From contig JAFMJV010000007.1 of NCBI GenBank assembly GCA_017853275.1, forward strand, positions 1-64,000: a DNA stretch of 64,000 nucleotides, written 5' to 3'. The stretch comes from Chloroflexota bacterium. Its GTDB lineage: Bacteria > Chloroflexota > Limnocylindria > Limnocylindrales > CSP1-4. The notes beneath the pieces were generated by a model. The model did not search any database. It was not told where the DNA came from and was given only the letters and a program-made list of their open reading frames with translations. A program made the position numbers and the translations under genes. Positions 27,138 to 34,808 of the stretch are shown in pieces. Numbering within the stretch: the first letter of the stretch is position 1; each line of letters begins with the position of its first letter.

Positions 27138-27940
27138 GCGATGCTCCGCGTCCGCTGCGCATCGAGCCCCCACGCCGCGAGGATCGTCCGCGTGGCGATC
27201 CCCATCGCGTAGCCCACGGCGAGCGTGTCGTGCTCGTCCGTGGCGAGGAAGGCCACAAGGAGGACGGCGCCATCCGCCTCGATCCGGGCGACATCGTGGG
27301 CGAGCCCGGGGAGCGACCCCGTCTTGTGCGCGATCGTCACGTCCGCCTCCGTGGCCCCGAGCGGGATCCGGCTGTTCCGGACGGAGTGGCGGAGCGCACG
27401 GGCAGTGAGCGGATGACGCGCGGAGTCCGCCGCCGCGTCCAGGAGCCGGAGGGCGTCCCGGGCCGTGGTCCGGCCGGCGAGCGGTGCGGACGGGTCCTCC
27501 GGCGGGACGACGTGGGCATCGGTGGCCGTGCAGCCCGTCGCCGCGATCGCGTCGCAGACCGCGCCGATCCCCGTCATCCGGAGGAGGGCGGCGGCGGCGG
27601 GGCCATCGCTCAGCCCCACGGTGAGGCCGATGAGGTCGGCAAGGCCGAGACCGATCTCCGGGTCGAGCGCGTGGAGGAGGCTCGGGAGCGACGCCTCGGC
27701 GAGAAGATCCCGGATGGCGATCCGCCATCCGGCGGCGATCCGGCCCTCCGCACCGGCCCGCTCCGCGGCGATCGCGAGGGGGATCTTGAGGAGGCTCGCG
27801 GCGGGAACGGGCGCATCCGCCCGGACCTCCGCCTCCCAGCGTTCCGTCCCGCGCTCCAGCCGAGCTGCTGCTGCGCGCCCCGGCAGGTCCGCCCAGGCAC
27901 GGAGGGCGGCCTCGGCCCGCGTGCGGGGATCCTCCGACAT
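27134..27940 (-). CDS. Class-A beta-lactamase-fold serine hydrolase
   Basis: A 268-residue penicillin-recognising-fold protein. Active-site motifs are SLLK (Ser49, Lys52), SDG (111-113, in place of SDN) and KTGS (206-209). The segment GRTTARDALRLLDAA is typical of Beta-lactamase2 proteins, but the class-A Glu166 region is not clearly matched, so drug hydrolysis is uncertain. There is no signal peptide, unusual for a beta-lactamase. ATG at 27940 has AGGAGG ten bases upstream; a GTG at 27949 overlapping the ABC stop is possible. It lies in the NHLM exporter operon and could process or edit exported peptide cargo; that is speculation. Confidence 0.82.
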   Translation of the reverse strand: MSEDPRTRAEAALRAWADLPGRAAAARLERGTERWEAEVRADAPVPAASLLKIPLAIAAERAGAEGRIAAGWRIAIRDLLAEASLPSLLHALDPEIGLGLADLIGLTVGLSDGPAAAALLRMTGIGAVCDAIAATGCTATDAHVVPPEDPSAPLAGRTTARDALRLLDAAADSARHPLTARALRHSVRNSRIPLGATEADVTIAHKTGSLPGLAHDVARIEADGAVLLVAFLATDEHDTLAVGYAMGIATRTILAAWGLDAQRTRSIA

Positions 27941-27945
27941 CCGGG

Positions 27946-30024
27946 TCACGCCTCCTGGCGCGCGGCGAGCCGGGCGAAGGCGCCACCGGCCCGGGCGAGG
28001 AGATCGGGTGCTCCTTCCTCCACGATCCGGCCGCCGGCGACCACGAGGACGCGGTCCGCCCCCTGGATCGTGGAGAGGCGATGGGCGATGACGATCCGAG
28101 TCGCCTCGGACCACAGGATCGTGCGCATGACGACCGACTGGGTGATCGTGTCCAGCGCGCTCGTCGCCTCGTCGAAGAGCAGGATCCGCGGACGCCCCAC
28201 GAGCGCGGACGCGATCATCAGGCGCTGCCGCTGGCCGCCGGAGAGGAGCCGCCCATGCTCCCCGATCGGCGCCTCGAGCCCGCCGTCCATCGCCCGCACG
28301 TCATCGGCGAGGCCGGCCTCCGCGAGGAGATCCCAGCAGGCGCTTGCGGGGAGGGGCCGGCCGGCGCAGAGCGCGTCGCGCACCGTATCGCCGAGCGGGA
28401 GGGAGGCCTGGAGGACCGTCCCCATCCGCCCCCGGACGGCCACCGGGTCGAGGCCGGCCAGGTCGTGACCGTCGTAGGCGACGCTCCCCGTCCAGGGGGT
28501 CTCGAACCCGAGGAGGAGCCGGAGGAGGGTGGACTTGCCACCGCCGGACGGCCCCACGACCGCGACGAGCTCGCCGGGACGGACGTCGAGGGAGAAGCGG
28601 TCGAGGAGCGGCGGCGCATCCCGCCGGTAGCCGAAGGTGACGTCCGTGAGCGTGATCCGCCCGGCGAGCGGTCCCGGATCGCGGCCACCCTCCGGCCGCT
28701 CCGGGGCCGTCTCCACGATCGGGGTCACCCGTCCCAGGGTGGGACCGAGCTCGGCGAGCGCGGAGACCCGGGAGCCGAGCGTGGTGGCGGCCACGGCCAC
28801 CTGGGCGACCGCCGCGTAGAGGGCGAGGAAGGTCCCTGCGGCCCCGGCGCTCCCCGGCTCGAGGCCCGGCGTGGGGAGGATGATCAGGCTGGCGATGACG
28901 ACCGTGATGATCAGGAGGGGCGCCGCCACCTCGAGCGGCTCGCTCACGCCGATCGAGGCGAGCCGCCCGGCCAGCGCATTCCCGGAGGCGGCCTGGTCCG
29001 CTGCCCAGCGGCGGAAGGCGTGCGCCTCCGCGCCGGCCACTCGCCACGTCACGACCGAGCGGAGGAGCCCGGTCAGGGTGGCATCCGTGCGGGAGCGGGC
29101 GTCCAGGAGCTCCCGGAGCCGGGCGCGGCCGGTCCGCTGCGCGGCGACCGAGACGGCGAGGATCGCCGCGGTCGCCAGGGCCACCACGATCCCGGCCACC
29201 ACGTCGGCGACCAGGACCCAGACGAGGCTGGAGAGCCCGAACGTCGCGGTGACGATCGTCGCGATCGTGCCGTCATCCACCTGGAGACGCGCCGCGGAGA
29301 CGGCGTTCGCGCGCTGGGTGATCTCCCCCTCCGTCCGGGACCGGAAGAAGGGGACGGGGAGGCGGAGGAGGTGGGCGAGGATCGCCGGCCCGAGGACCGC
29401 ATCGGAGAGGTCGCGGATGCGCACGACGAAGAGGCCCTGGCCGAGCGCGAGCAGGGCGGCCCCGAGCGAGCCAAGCGCGACGAGGACGAGGACGAGGAGG
29501 ACGAGCCCGGGATCGCCCGCGGGGACGGCGATGCCGAAGATCGCCGCGGTGCCGGCGGGCAGGAGCAGCCCGACGATCCCGCCCGCGACCCCCGCCGCGA
29601 GGAGGCGGCCGATCTCGCCCGCGTGACGGCGCACGGACCAGCGGAGGAGCCCGCGCGCGCGTCCGTCCGCCGGCAGCCGCTCCGCCCAGGCGATCGCCGC
29701 CGCGTCCACCCGGGCGGCGGTCCGGGCGTCGAGCGGGGCGGTCCGCCGCGTGCCGCCCTGGACGATGAGCCCGGGCCGTCCGGGCCGGGGCAGGACGGCG
29801 GCCGGGCCGTCCGGGGTCGTGACGGTGAGCGGGCCGACGATCGATCGCTCCCACCCCGGCGAGAGCTGGATCGGGCGCCCGGGAAGCCCGTCCGGAGCCG
29901 CCAGCGCGCGGGCATCCGCGGCGGGATCGCCGCGGCGGGGCGTCACGATCGGCGGGGCGCTCCCATCCGCGGCCGTCACGAGCGCGGCCACCGCGTCCTC
30001 CACGGGATCGGGCCGCTCAGCCAT
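27946..30024 (-). CDS. NHLM-type (microcin/RiPP) export ABC protein, ABC2-like
   Basis: A fused membrane/ATPase subunit of 692 residues. The N-terminal 140 residues are soluble, without a C39 peptidase motif, followed by six helices (about 150-410) and an ATPase domain with Walker A GPSGGGKS (491-498), LSGGQ (594-598), Walker B ILLFDEATSALD (614-625) and His648. Length and the extra N-terminal domain match ABC2 of NHLM systems, which export leader-bearing microcins. Its start overlaps the other ABC gene by 8 bases. The partner ABC and HlyD genes lie immediately upstream. An ordinary multidrug exporter is the alternative. Confidence 0.8.
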   Translation of the reverse strand: MAERPDPVEDAVAALVTAADGSAPPIVTPRRGDPAADARALAAPDGLPGRPIQLSPGWERSIVGPLTVTTPDGPAAVLPRPGRPGLIVQGGTRRTAPLDARTAARVDAAAIAWAERLPADGRARGLLRWSVRRHAGEIGRLLAAGVAGGIVGLLLPAGTAAIFGIAVPAGDPGLVLLVLVLVALGSLGAALLALGQGLFVVRIRDLSDAVLGPAILAHLLRLPVPFFRSRTEGEITQRANAVSAARLQVDDGTIATIVTATFGLSSLVWVLVADVVAGIVVALATAAILAVSVAAQRTGRARLRELLDARSRTDATLTGLLRSVVTWRVAGAEAHAFRRWAADQAASGNALAGRLASIGVSEPLEVAAPLLIITVVIASLIILPTPGLEPGSAGAAGTFLALYAAVAQVAVAATTLGSRVSALAELGPTLGRVTPIVETAPERPEGGRDPGPLAGRITLTDVTFGYRRDAPPLLDRFSLDVRPGELVAVVGPSGGGKSTLLRLLLGFETPWTGSVAYDGHDLAGLDPVAVRGRMGTVLQASLPLGDTVRDALCAGRPLPASACWDLLAEAGLADDVRAMDGGLEAPIGEHGRLLSGGQRQRLMIASALVGRPRILLFDEATSALDTITQSVVMRTILWSEATRIVIAHRLSTIQGADRVLVVAGGRIVEEGAPDLLARAGGAFARLAARQEA

Positions 30025-31753
30025 GGATCAGCTCCCGGAAGCGCCCCACGTCGCGCAGCTCCGCGTACGTGCCCGACTGGACGATCCGCCCCCGGTCGAT
30101 GACGACGATCCGGTCCGCGTCCCGGATCGTGGAGAGGCGGTGCGCGACGACGAGGGTCGTGGCACCCCGCGCGCGGAGCCGCTCCTCCACCTCCGCCTCC
30201 ACGATCGGGTCGAGGGCGCTCGTCGCCTCGTCCAGGACGAGGATCCGCGGCTCCCGGACGATCGCGCGCGCGATCGCGAGGCGCTGGAGCTCGCCCCCGC
30301 TGAAGCCGCCCGCGCCCGGGCCCACCGGCTCGTCCAGGCCGAGCGGACGCGCGTCCACGGCCGCCTCGATCCGGGCATCGCGGAGGGCCCGGACGATCGC
30401 CGACTCCGGGATCGTCTCGTCGAAGAGGGTGAGGTTCTCGCGGATCGTGCCGGGGACCAGGAGCGGCGCCTGCGGGACATAGGCGAGCGCGGCGACCCGG
30501 TCGGCACGCGGCATCGCGAGCCGGGGGACCCCGTCGATCGTCACGGTCCCGGCCCACGGGCGGAGCTCACCGATCGCGATGCGGATGATCGTGGACTTGC
30601 CGCTCCCGCTCGCCCCCACGAGCGCGACCCGCGCCCCCTCGGGCACCTCGAGCTCCAGCCCGTCCAGGAGCGGGGGCCCATCCGGCGCGTAGCCGAAGCG
30701 GAGGCCGCGGAGGGCGAGCGCCGCCGGGCGCCACGGGATGGCAGGGTCCGGCGCCACCTGGACGACCGCGGGACCCTCCGCCTCCGGATCGAGGGGGAGC
30801 GCGCGGATCTCGGCGGTCATCGCGTCCGCGCTGCGCACGCTCGCGAGCAGGACGCCGAGCCAGACGAGCTGGCCCGCCGGCACGAGCATCTGGATGAGGA
30901 AGGTCTGCGCGCCCACGAGCCCGCCGAGGGTCAGCTCCCCTGCGAGGACGAGGAAGGAGCCGAGGCCGAGGATGAGGGTGAGCCCGGCGGCGATGGTGAC
31001 CGCCGGGACGATCGCGAGCCGCTGGCTGTCCGTGCCGAGCGCGGTGATCGCGGCGGCCCGGCGGTCGCGCACGCGTCCCCATCGGGCGAAGACCCAGCCC
31101 TCCGCGGCCGTGGCCTTCACCGTCTCGATCGCGCGCACGATCCCGGTGAGCGTGGTCAGCTGGTCCACGCGCGCATCGTCCGCGGCGCGCTGCGCGGCCT
31201 CGCGCCCGCGGAGAAGCCGGACGGTGGTGGCCATGGAGAGCGCCACCACGGCGATGCCGGCGAGGGCGAGCCGCGCGTCCACGAGGAAGGCCGCCAGCGC
31301 GAAGACGGTGAGCCCGGTGACGTTGATCGCCAACGCGCGGGTGAGGAAGATCCCGGCCGAGACGGCGAGCGTCTGGGTGGCCGCCCCGCGCGCGGCGAGC
31401 CCGGACGCCCCCTCGCCGTCCACGACCGGGGCCGGCAGGCGGAGCACGTGCCAGGCCAGGCCCGCCGCGTCCGCGGTCGCCGTCCGGACCGCGTGCCGGG
31501 CGAGGAGGCGAAGCTGAAGCCAGGTCACGAGGAGCGCGATGACGATGAGGAGGGCGAGGAGGAGGAGGAGCGGCTGCTGCCAACCGTCCTCGCCGGCCAC
31601 GAGGACACGGTCCACGTAGACCCGGACCACGATCGGCAGGGTGAGCCCGGGGATGAGGGCGAGGAGCGTCGTCGCGAGGAGCGCGGCAAGGACGGCCGGC
31701 TCACGCGGGACGCGGGGGAGGCGCGCCCGCGCCACGCCCGCGGGGGCCGTCAT
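30017..31753 (-). CDS. NHLM-type export ABC protein (ABC1-like) lacking the C39 peptidase
   Basis: A 578-residue fused membrane/ATPase protein. Six helices (about 15-290) start almost at the N-terminus; Walker A GASGSGKS is at 380-387, the signature is FSGGE (484-488, Glu instead of Gln), Walker B ILVLDEATSALD at 504-515 and His538. In NHLM systems ABC1 normally carries an N-terminal C39 leader peptidase of about 130 residues; this protein begins where that domain should end. ATGA overlap with the HlyD gene upstream and 8-base overlap with the ABC2-like gene downstream point to one complex. Confidence 0.8.
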   Translation of the reverse strand: MTAPAGVARARLPRVPREPAVLAALLATTLLALIPGLTLPIVVRVYVDRVLVAGEDGWQQPLLLLLALLIVIALLVTWLQLRLLARHAVRTATADAAGLAWHVLRLPAPVVDGEGASGLAARGAATQTLAVSAGIFLTRALAINVTGLTVFALAAFLVDARLALAGIAVVALSMATTVRLLRGREAAQRAADDARVDQLTTLTGIVRAIETVKATAAEGWVFARWGRVRDRRAAAITALGTDSQRLAIVPAVTIAAGLTLILGLGSFLVLAGELTLGGLVGAQTFLIQMLVPAGQLVWLGVLLASVRSADAMTAEIRALPLDPEAEGPAVVQVAPDPAIPWRPAALALRGLRFGYAPDGPPLLDGLELEVPEGARVALVGASGSGKSTIIRIAIGELRPWAGTVTIDGVPRLAMPRADRVAALAYVPQAPLLVPGTIRENLTLFDETIPESAIVRALRDARIEAAVDARPLGLDEPVGPGAGGFSGGELQRLAIARAIVREPRILVLDEATSALDPIVEAEVEERLRARGATTLVVAHRLSTIRDADRIVVIDRGRIVQSGTYAELRDVGRFRELIHG

Positions 31754-32565
31754 GGCGTGATCAGGTCGATCGGGCGCTCCCCCGCCACCACGACCCGCAG
31801 GGCGCCCACGGCCCCCGCACGCACCGTGATCGCAGGCCCCGCTCCGGAGCTCCAGGCGTACCCGCTCGGCGTCGCCGGGTCCCGGACGAGGCCCACGGTC
31901 ACCTCCACGACCGGGCCGGCGGCGAGGAGGTCCTCCACGAGCGCGCGGTTCCCGGCCACGAGGAGGAGGGCACGCTCCTCGTCGACGGGGAGCGGCGCCA
32001 CGGAGAGGACGGTGCCCCGCAGCGACCCCCACTGGGCGGATGGGACGCCGCCGAGATCGATGAGCGCGCTCATCCCCGGCTCCACGGCCCGGCTGTCGCG
32101 CGCCGGGACGAAGCCGGCGTAGATGAGCGGCACCGTCGTCGGCTCGATCGTGGCGATCCCCGTCCCGGCGGTCGTGTACGCACCTCCGCGGACGAGGACG
32201 GACGCGACCCGGCCATCGACCGGGCTGGCGATCGTCCGGAGGACGCCTGCGTCATCGCGGATCGTCGCGATCTCCTCCCCGGCCCGGACCTCCGAGCCCG
32301 GCTCCACGCCGATCGTCTCCACGAGACCCGCGAACTCCACCCCGACCTCGCGGAAGCCCCCGTCCGGCAGGACCATCCCGTGGCCGCCCACGGTCACGGG
32401 GACCGACCCGAAGAGGACCCAGCCGAGCGCCGCCGCCGCCGCGAGGAGGAGCCCCGCGAGGACGATCCAGGTGGGCCGGTCCGCCACCACGAGGCGCTCT
32501 CCCACGAGAGCGGAGGGATCCGGCGCCGGGACCTCCTCGGTGGGCGGGGTCGGTGGCTGGGTCAT
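31750..32565 (-). CDS. HlyD-family secretion protein of NHLM type
   Basis: A 271-residue periplasmic-adaptor-like protein: cytoplasmic N-terminus, one helix (33-53, ending LGWVLFGSVPVTV), a lipoyl/barrel-sandwich half (GMVLPDGGFREVGVEFAGLVETIGV split by a short loop only, IASPVDGRVASVLV) and a beta-barrel C-terminus. The long coiled coil of classical HlyD is absent, as in NHLM_micro_HlyD proteins. First gene of the exporter operon. A near-consensus TACAAT box 6 bases before the ATG indicates a leaderless mRNA, divergent from anmK. Confidence 0.82.
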   Translation of the reverse strand: MTQPPTPPTEEVPAPDPSALVGERLVVADRPTWIVLAGLLLAAAAALGWVLFGSVPVTVGGHGMVLPDGGFREVGVEFAGLVETIGVEPGSEVRAGEEIATIRDDAGVLRTIASPVDGRVASVLVRGGAYTTAGTGIATIEPTTVPLIYAGFVPARDSRAVEPGMSALIDLGGVPSAQWGSLRGTVLSVAPLPVDEERALLLVAGNRALVEDLLAAGPVVEVTVGLVRDPATPSGYAWSSGAGPAITVRAGAVGALRVVVAGERPIDLITP

Positions 32566-32571
32566 CGCGCG

Positions 32572-32577
32572 ATTGTA
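32572..32577 (-). promoter_or_regulatory. -10 box TACAAT of the exporter operon, leaderless
   Basis: TACAAT on the minus strand, six bases (CGCGCG) before the ATG at 32565. It is the closest match to TATAAT in this window. Confidence 0.6.
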
Positions 32578-32613
32578 GGAGGGGGCGGGCGCCCGGACCT
32601 CGGCCGGGACCGC

Positions 32614-32619
32614 TACGCT
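32614..32619 (+). promoter_or_regulatory. -10 box TACGCT of anmK, leaderless
   Basis: TACGCT followed by seven bases and the GTG at 32627. It is divergent from the exporter promoter; the two hexamers are 36 bases apart. Confidence 0.5.
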
Positions 32620-32626
32620 CTCCTGC

Positions 32627-33817
32627 GTGCGTATCGTCGGCCTCATGTCCGGGACGAGCGCGGACGGGATCGACGCGATCCTGTGCCGCGTGGAGGGGAG
32701 CCCGCCCGCGCTCTCCGTCACCGTGGATGCCTTCCGCGCCCTCCCCTTCCCTGCCGAGCTCCAGGCGCGGATCCATGCCGCGGCGGCGGCCGGGGGCGCG
32801 GACGCGGAGGCGATCTGCCGACTGAATGCCGCGCTCGGCGAGCGGTTCGCGGACGCGGCGCTCGCGGTCATCCGCGATGCCGGGTTCAGCCCCGCGGAGG
32901 TCGACCTCATCGGGTCGCATGGGCAGACCCTGTGGCACGCCGTGGATCCGGACGGCTCGGTGGCCGCCACCCTCCAGGTGGGCGAGCCCGCGGTCATCGC
33001 GGAGCGGACGGGGATCACGACGATCGCAGGCTTCCGGACGCGGGATGTGGCCGCCGGCGGGCAGGGCGCCCCGCTCGTGAGCACCCTGGACGCGCTCCTC
33101 TTCCGCCACCCCAGCGCGTGGCGCGCCCTCCAGAACATCGGGGGGATCGGGAACGTCACCCTCCTCCCGCCGCTCGCGGACCCCGCCTCGCGCCCGCTCG
33201 CCTTCGACACCGGCCCGGGGAACGCGCTCATCGACGAGCTCGTGCGCACGATCAGCCGCGGCGGGGAGCAGCTGGACACGGACGGCCGGCGTGCCGCGCG
33301 CGGCAGCGTGGACGAGGCCTGGCTCGCGGAGCTCCTCGCGGACCGTTGGTACGCCACCCCGCCGCCCCGGACCACGGGCCGCGAGCGCTTCTCGCCGGAG
33401 CTCGCCCGCCACCTCCTCCTCCACGGCCGGAACCGCGGCCTGGACGACGATTCGATCGTGGCCACGGTGACCGCGCTCACGGCCGGCTCGATCGCGGACG
33501 CGATCCGGCGCTTCGCCCCGGCCCCGCCCGCCGAGCTCGTCCTCTCCGGGGGCGGCGCCCGGAACCCGTGGCTCGTGGCGCGGATCGCGGCCCTTCTCCC
33601 CGGCGTCCGGGTCCTGGAGCTCGCGGAGCTCGGGGTGCGCGGCGAGGAGAAGGAGGCGCTCGCCTTCGCGGTCATGGCGCACGAGACGTGGCACGGGCGG
33701 CCGTGGAGCCGTCCCGCCTTCACCGGCGTCCGCCACCCCGTCATCCTGGGGAGCATCGTCCCCGGCAACAACCATGCCGCGCTCCTGCGGCGGACGCTCC
33801 GGGAGGGCGCGGGGTGA
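32627..33817 (+). CDS. anmK: Anhydro-N-acetylmuramic acid kinase
   Basis: Converts 1,6-anhydro-MurNAc plus ATP to MurNAc-6-phosphate in the cytoplasm, the entry step of peptidoglycan recycling. The 396-residue protein has the kinase opening MSGTSADGID (7-16), AAGGQGAPLV, NIGGIGNVT, FDTGPGN and the C-terminal LSGGGARNP typical of AnmK. The GTG start is confirmed by MRIVGLMSGTS at the N-terminus and by the TACGCT box. It overlaps murQ by 4 bases, whose enzyme uses its product. Confidence 0.96.
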   Translation: MRIVGLMSGTSADGIDAILCRVEGSPPALSVTVDAFRALPFPAELQARIHAAAAAGGADAEAICRLNAALGERFADAALAVIRDAGFSPAEVDLIGSHGQTLWHAVDPDGSVAATLQVGEPAVIAERTGITTIAGFRTRDVAAGGQGAPLVSTLDALLFRHPSAWRALQNIGGIGNVTLLPPLADPASRPLAFDTGPGNALIDELVRTISRGGEQLDTDGRRAARGSVDEAWLAELLADRWYATPPPRTTGRERFSPELARHLLLHGRNRGLDDDSIVATVTALTAGSIADAIRRFAPAPPAELVLSGGGARNPWLVARIAALLPGVRVLELAELGVRGEEKEALAFAVMAHETWHGRPWSRPAFTGVRHPVILGSIVPGNNHAALLRRTLREGAG

Positions 33818-34707
33818 GCACGGAAGGACGGAACCCGCGCACGGAGCGGATCGACGAGCTGCCCACCCTGGAGGTCGTCCGGCTCCTCGCCGCGGAGGAT
33901 GCGCTCGTGCCGCCGGTGGTGGCCGCGGCCGCGCCCGCGATCGCCCGCGCGGTGGACGGGATCGTGGCGCGGATGCGCGCCGGCGGACGGCTGATCTACG
34001 CGGGGGCGGGGACGAGCGGACGACTCGCGATGCTCGATGCCGTGGAGTGCGTCCCCACCTACGGCGTCCCGCCCGGGCTCGTGGTCGCGCTCGTGGCGGG
34101 CGGCGCGCCGGCGCTCTCCGGCTCCGTGGAGGACGCCGAGGATTCCGCGGAGGGTGGCGCTGCGGCCGTGCGGGCGGTGGGGACCGGGCCGCAGGACACC
34201 CTCGTGGGGATCGCCGCGAGCGGCCGGACCCCCTTCGTCCTTGGCGCGCTCGCCGCAGCGAAGGAGGCGGGTGCGCTCACCGTCGCGATCTCCTGCAACG
34301 ACCCTGCGCCGATCCTCGCGGCCGCGGAGATCGCGATCGGCCTCCCCACCGGCCCGGAGCCGGTGGCGGGCTCGACGCGGATGAAGGCGGGGACCGCGCA
34401 GAAGCTCACCCTGAACGCGATCAGCACCGCCACCTTCATCCGGCTCGGGAAGGTCCACGGGAACCGGATGATCGAGGTCGCGGTGACGAACGAGAAGCTG
34501 CGCGGGCGGGCGACCGGGCTCGTGGCGGAGATCCTCGGCGTGGAGAACGGGGAGGCCGCGCGCCTCCTCGCCCTCGCGAACGACCACGTCCCCACCGCGG
34601 TCCTCATCGGGGCGCGCGGCCTGGCGCCGGATGCCGCGCGGGCACTGCTCGCGGCGCACGGCGGCGTCCTCCGCTCCGCCCTGGACGCGAGCGCACCCGC
34701 GCGCTGA
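33814..34707 (+). CDS. murQ: N-acetylmuramic acid 6-phosphate etherase
   Basis: Cleaves the lactyl ether of MurNAc-6-P to GlcNAc-6-P and D-lactate. The 297-residue protein shows the SIS-domain motif GAGTSGR (64-70), the catalytic acids Glu78 (AVECVPTYG) and Glu106 (SVEDAED), AASGRTPFV and GSTRMKAGTAQK, all conserved in MurQ. GTG start set by the GTGA overlap with anmK. D-lactate released here is a plausible substrate for the many 2-hydroxy-acid enzymes in the window, though none is adjacent. Confidence 0.96.
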   Translation: MSTEGRNPRTERIDELPTLEVVRLLAAEDALVPPVVAAAAPAIARAVDGIVARMRAGGRLIYAGAGTSGRLAMLDAVECVPTYGVPPGLVVALVAGGAPALSGSVEDAEDSAEGGAAAVRAVGTGPQDTLVGIAASGRTPFVLGALAAAKEAGALTVAISCNDPAPILAAAEIAIGLPTGPEPVAGSTRMKAGTAQKLTLNAISTATFIRLGKVHGNRMIEVAVTNEKLRGRATGLVAEILGVENGEAARLLALANDHVPTAVLIGARGLAPDAARALLAAHGGVLRSALDASAPAR

Positions 34708-34760
34708 AGGGGTCGGATGGACCTTCCCGGACCCGCCCGGGATGTCATCATGCGGACCGG

Positions 34761-34785
34761 CGGGGGCGGCACGGTGTCGCCCCCG
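34761..34785 (+). promoter_or_regulatory. Intergenic hairpin before the first SBP gene
   Basis: CGGGGGCG (34761-34768) pairs with CGCCCCCG (34778-34785) around a 9-base loop, 23 bases before the SBP ATG. It could be an RNA processing or stability element between murQ and the transporter genes. Confidence 0.45.
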
Positions 34786-34808
34786 GATCATTCTCGGAAG
34801 GGAGTCAG

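Noticed and set aside
27134..27940. Calling the serine hydrolase an antibiotic-resistance beta-lactamase
   Set aside because: It lacks a signal peptide and a clear Glu166, and has SDG instead of SDN; the context is peptide export.
26424..27986. A YdcF protein fused to an N-terminal domain
   Set aside because: The upstream part of the frame is the shadow of the beta-lactamase-fold gene; the GTGA overlap at 27134-27137 gives a normal start.
30017..32032. A longer first ABC protein that would include a C39 peptidase
   Set aside because: The frame extends upstream of 31753, but the extra residues overlap the HlyD gene, are Gly/Arg/Pro-rich and contain no Cys-His-Asp peptidase motif.
32566..32626. 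A RiPP precursor peptide gene next to the exporter
   Set aside because: The gap is 61 bases and filled with two promoters. No short ORF with a GG or GA leader is seen between the operon genes, which overlap.
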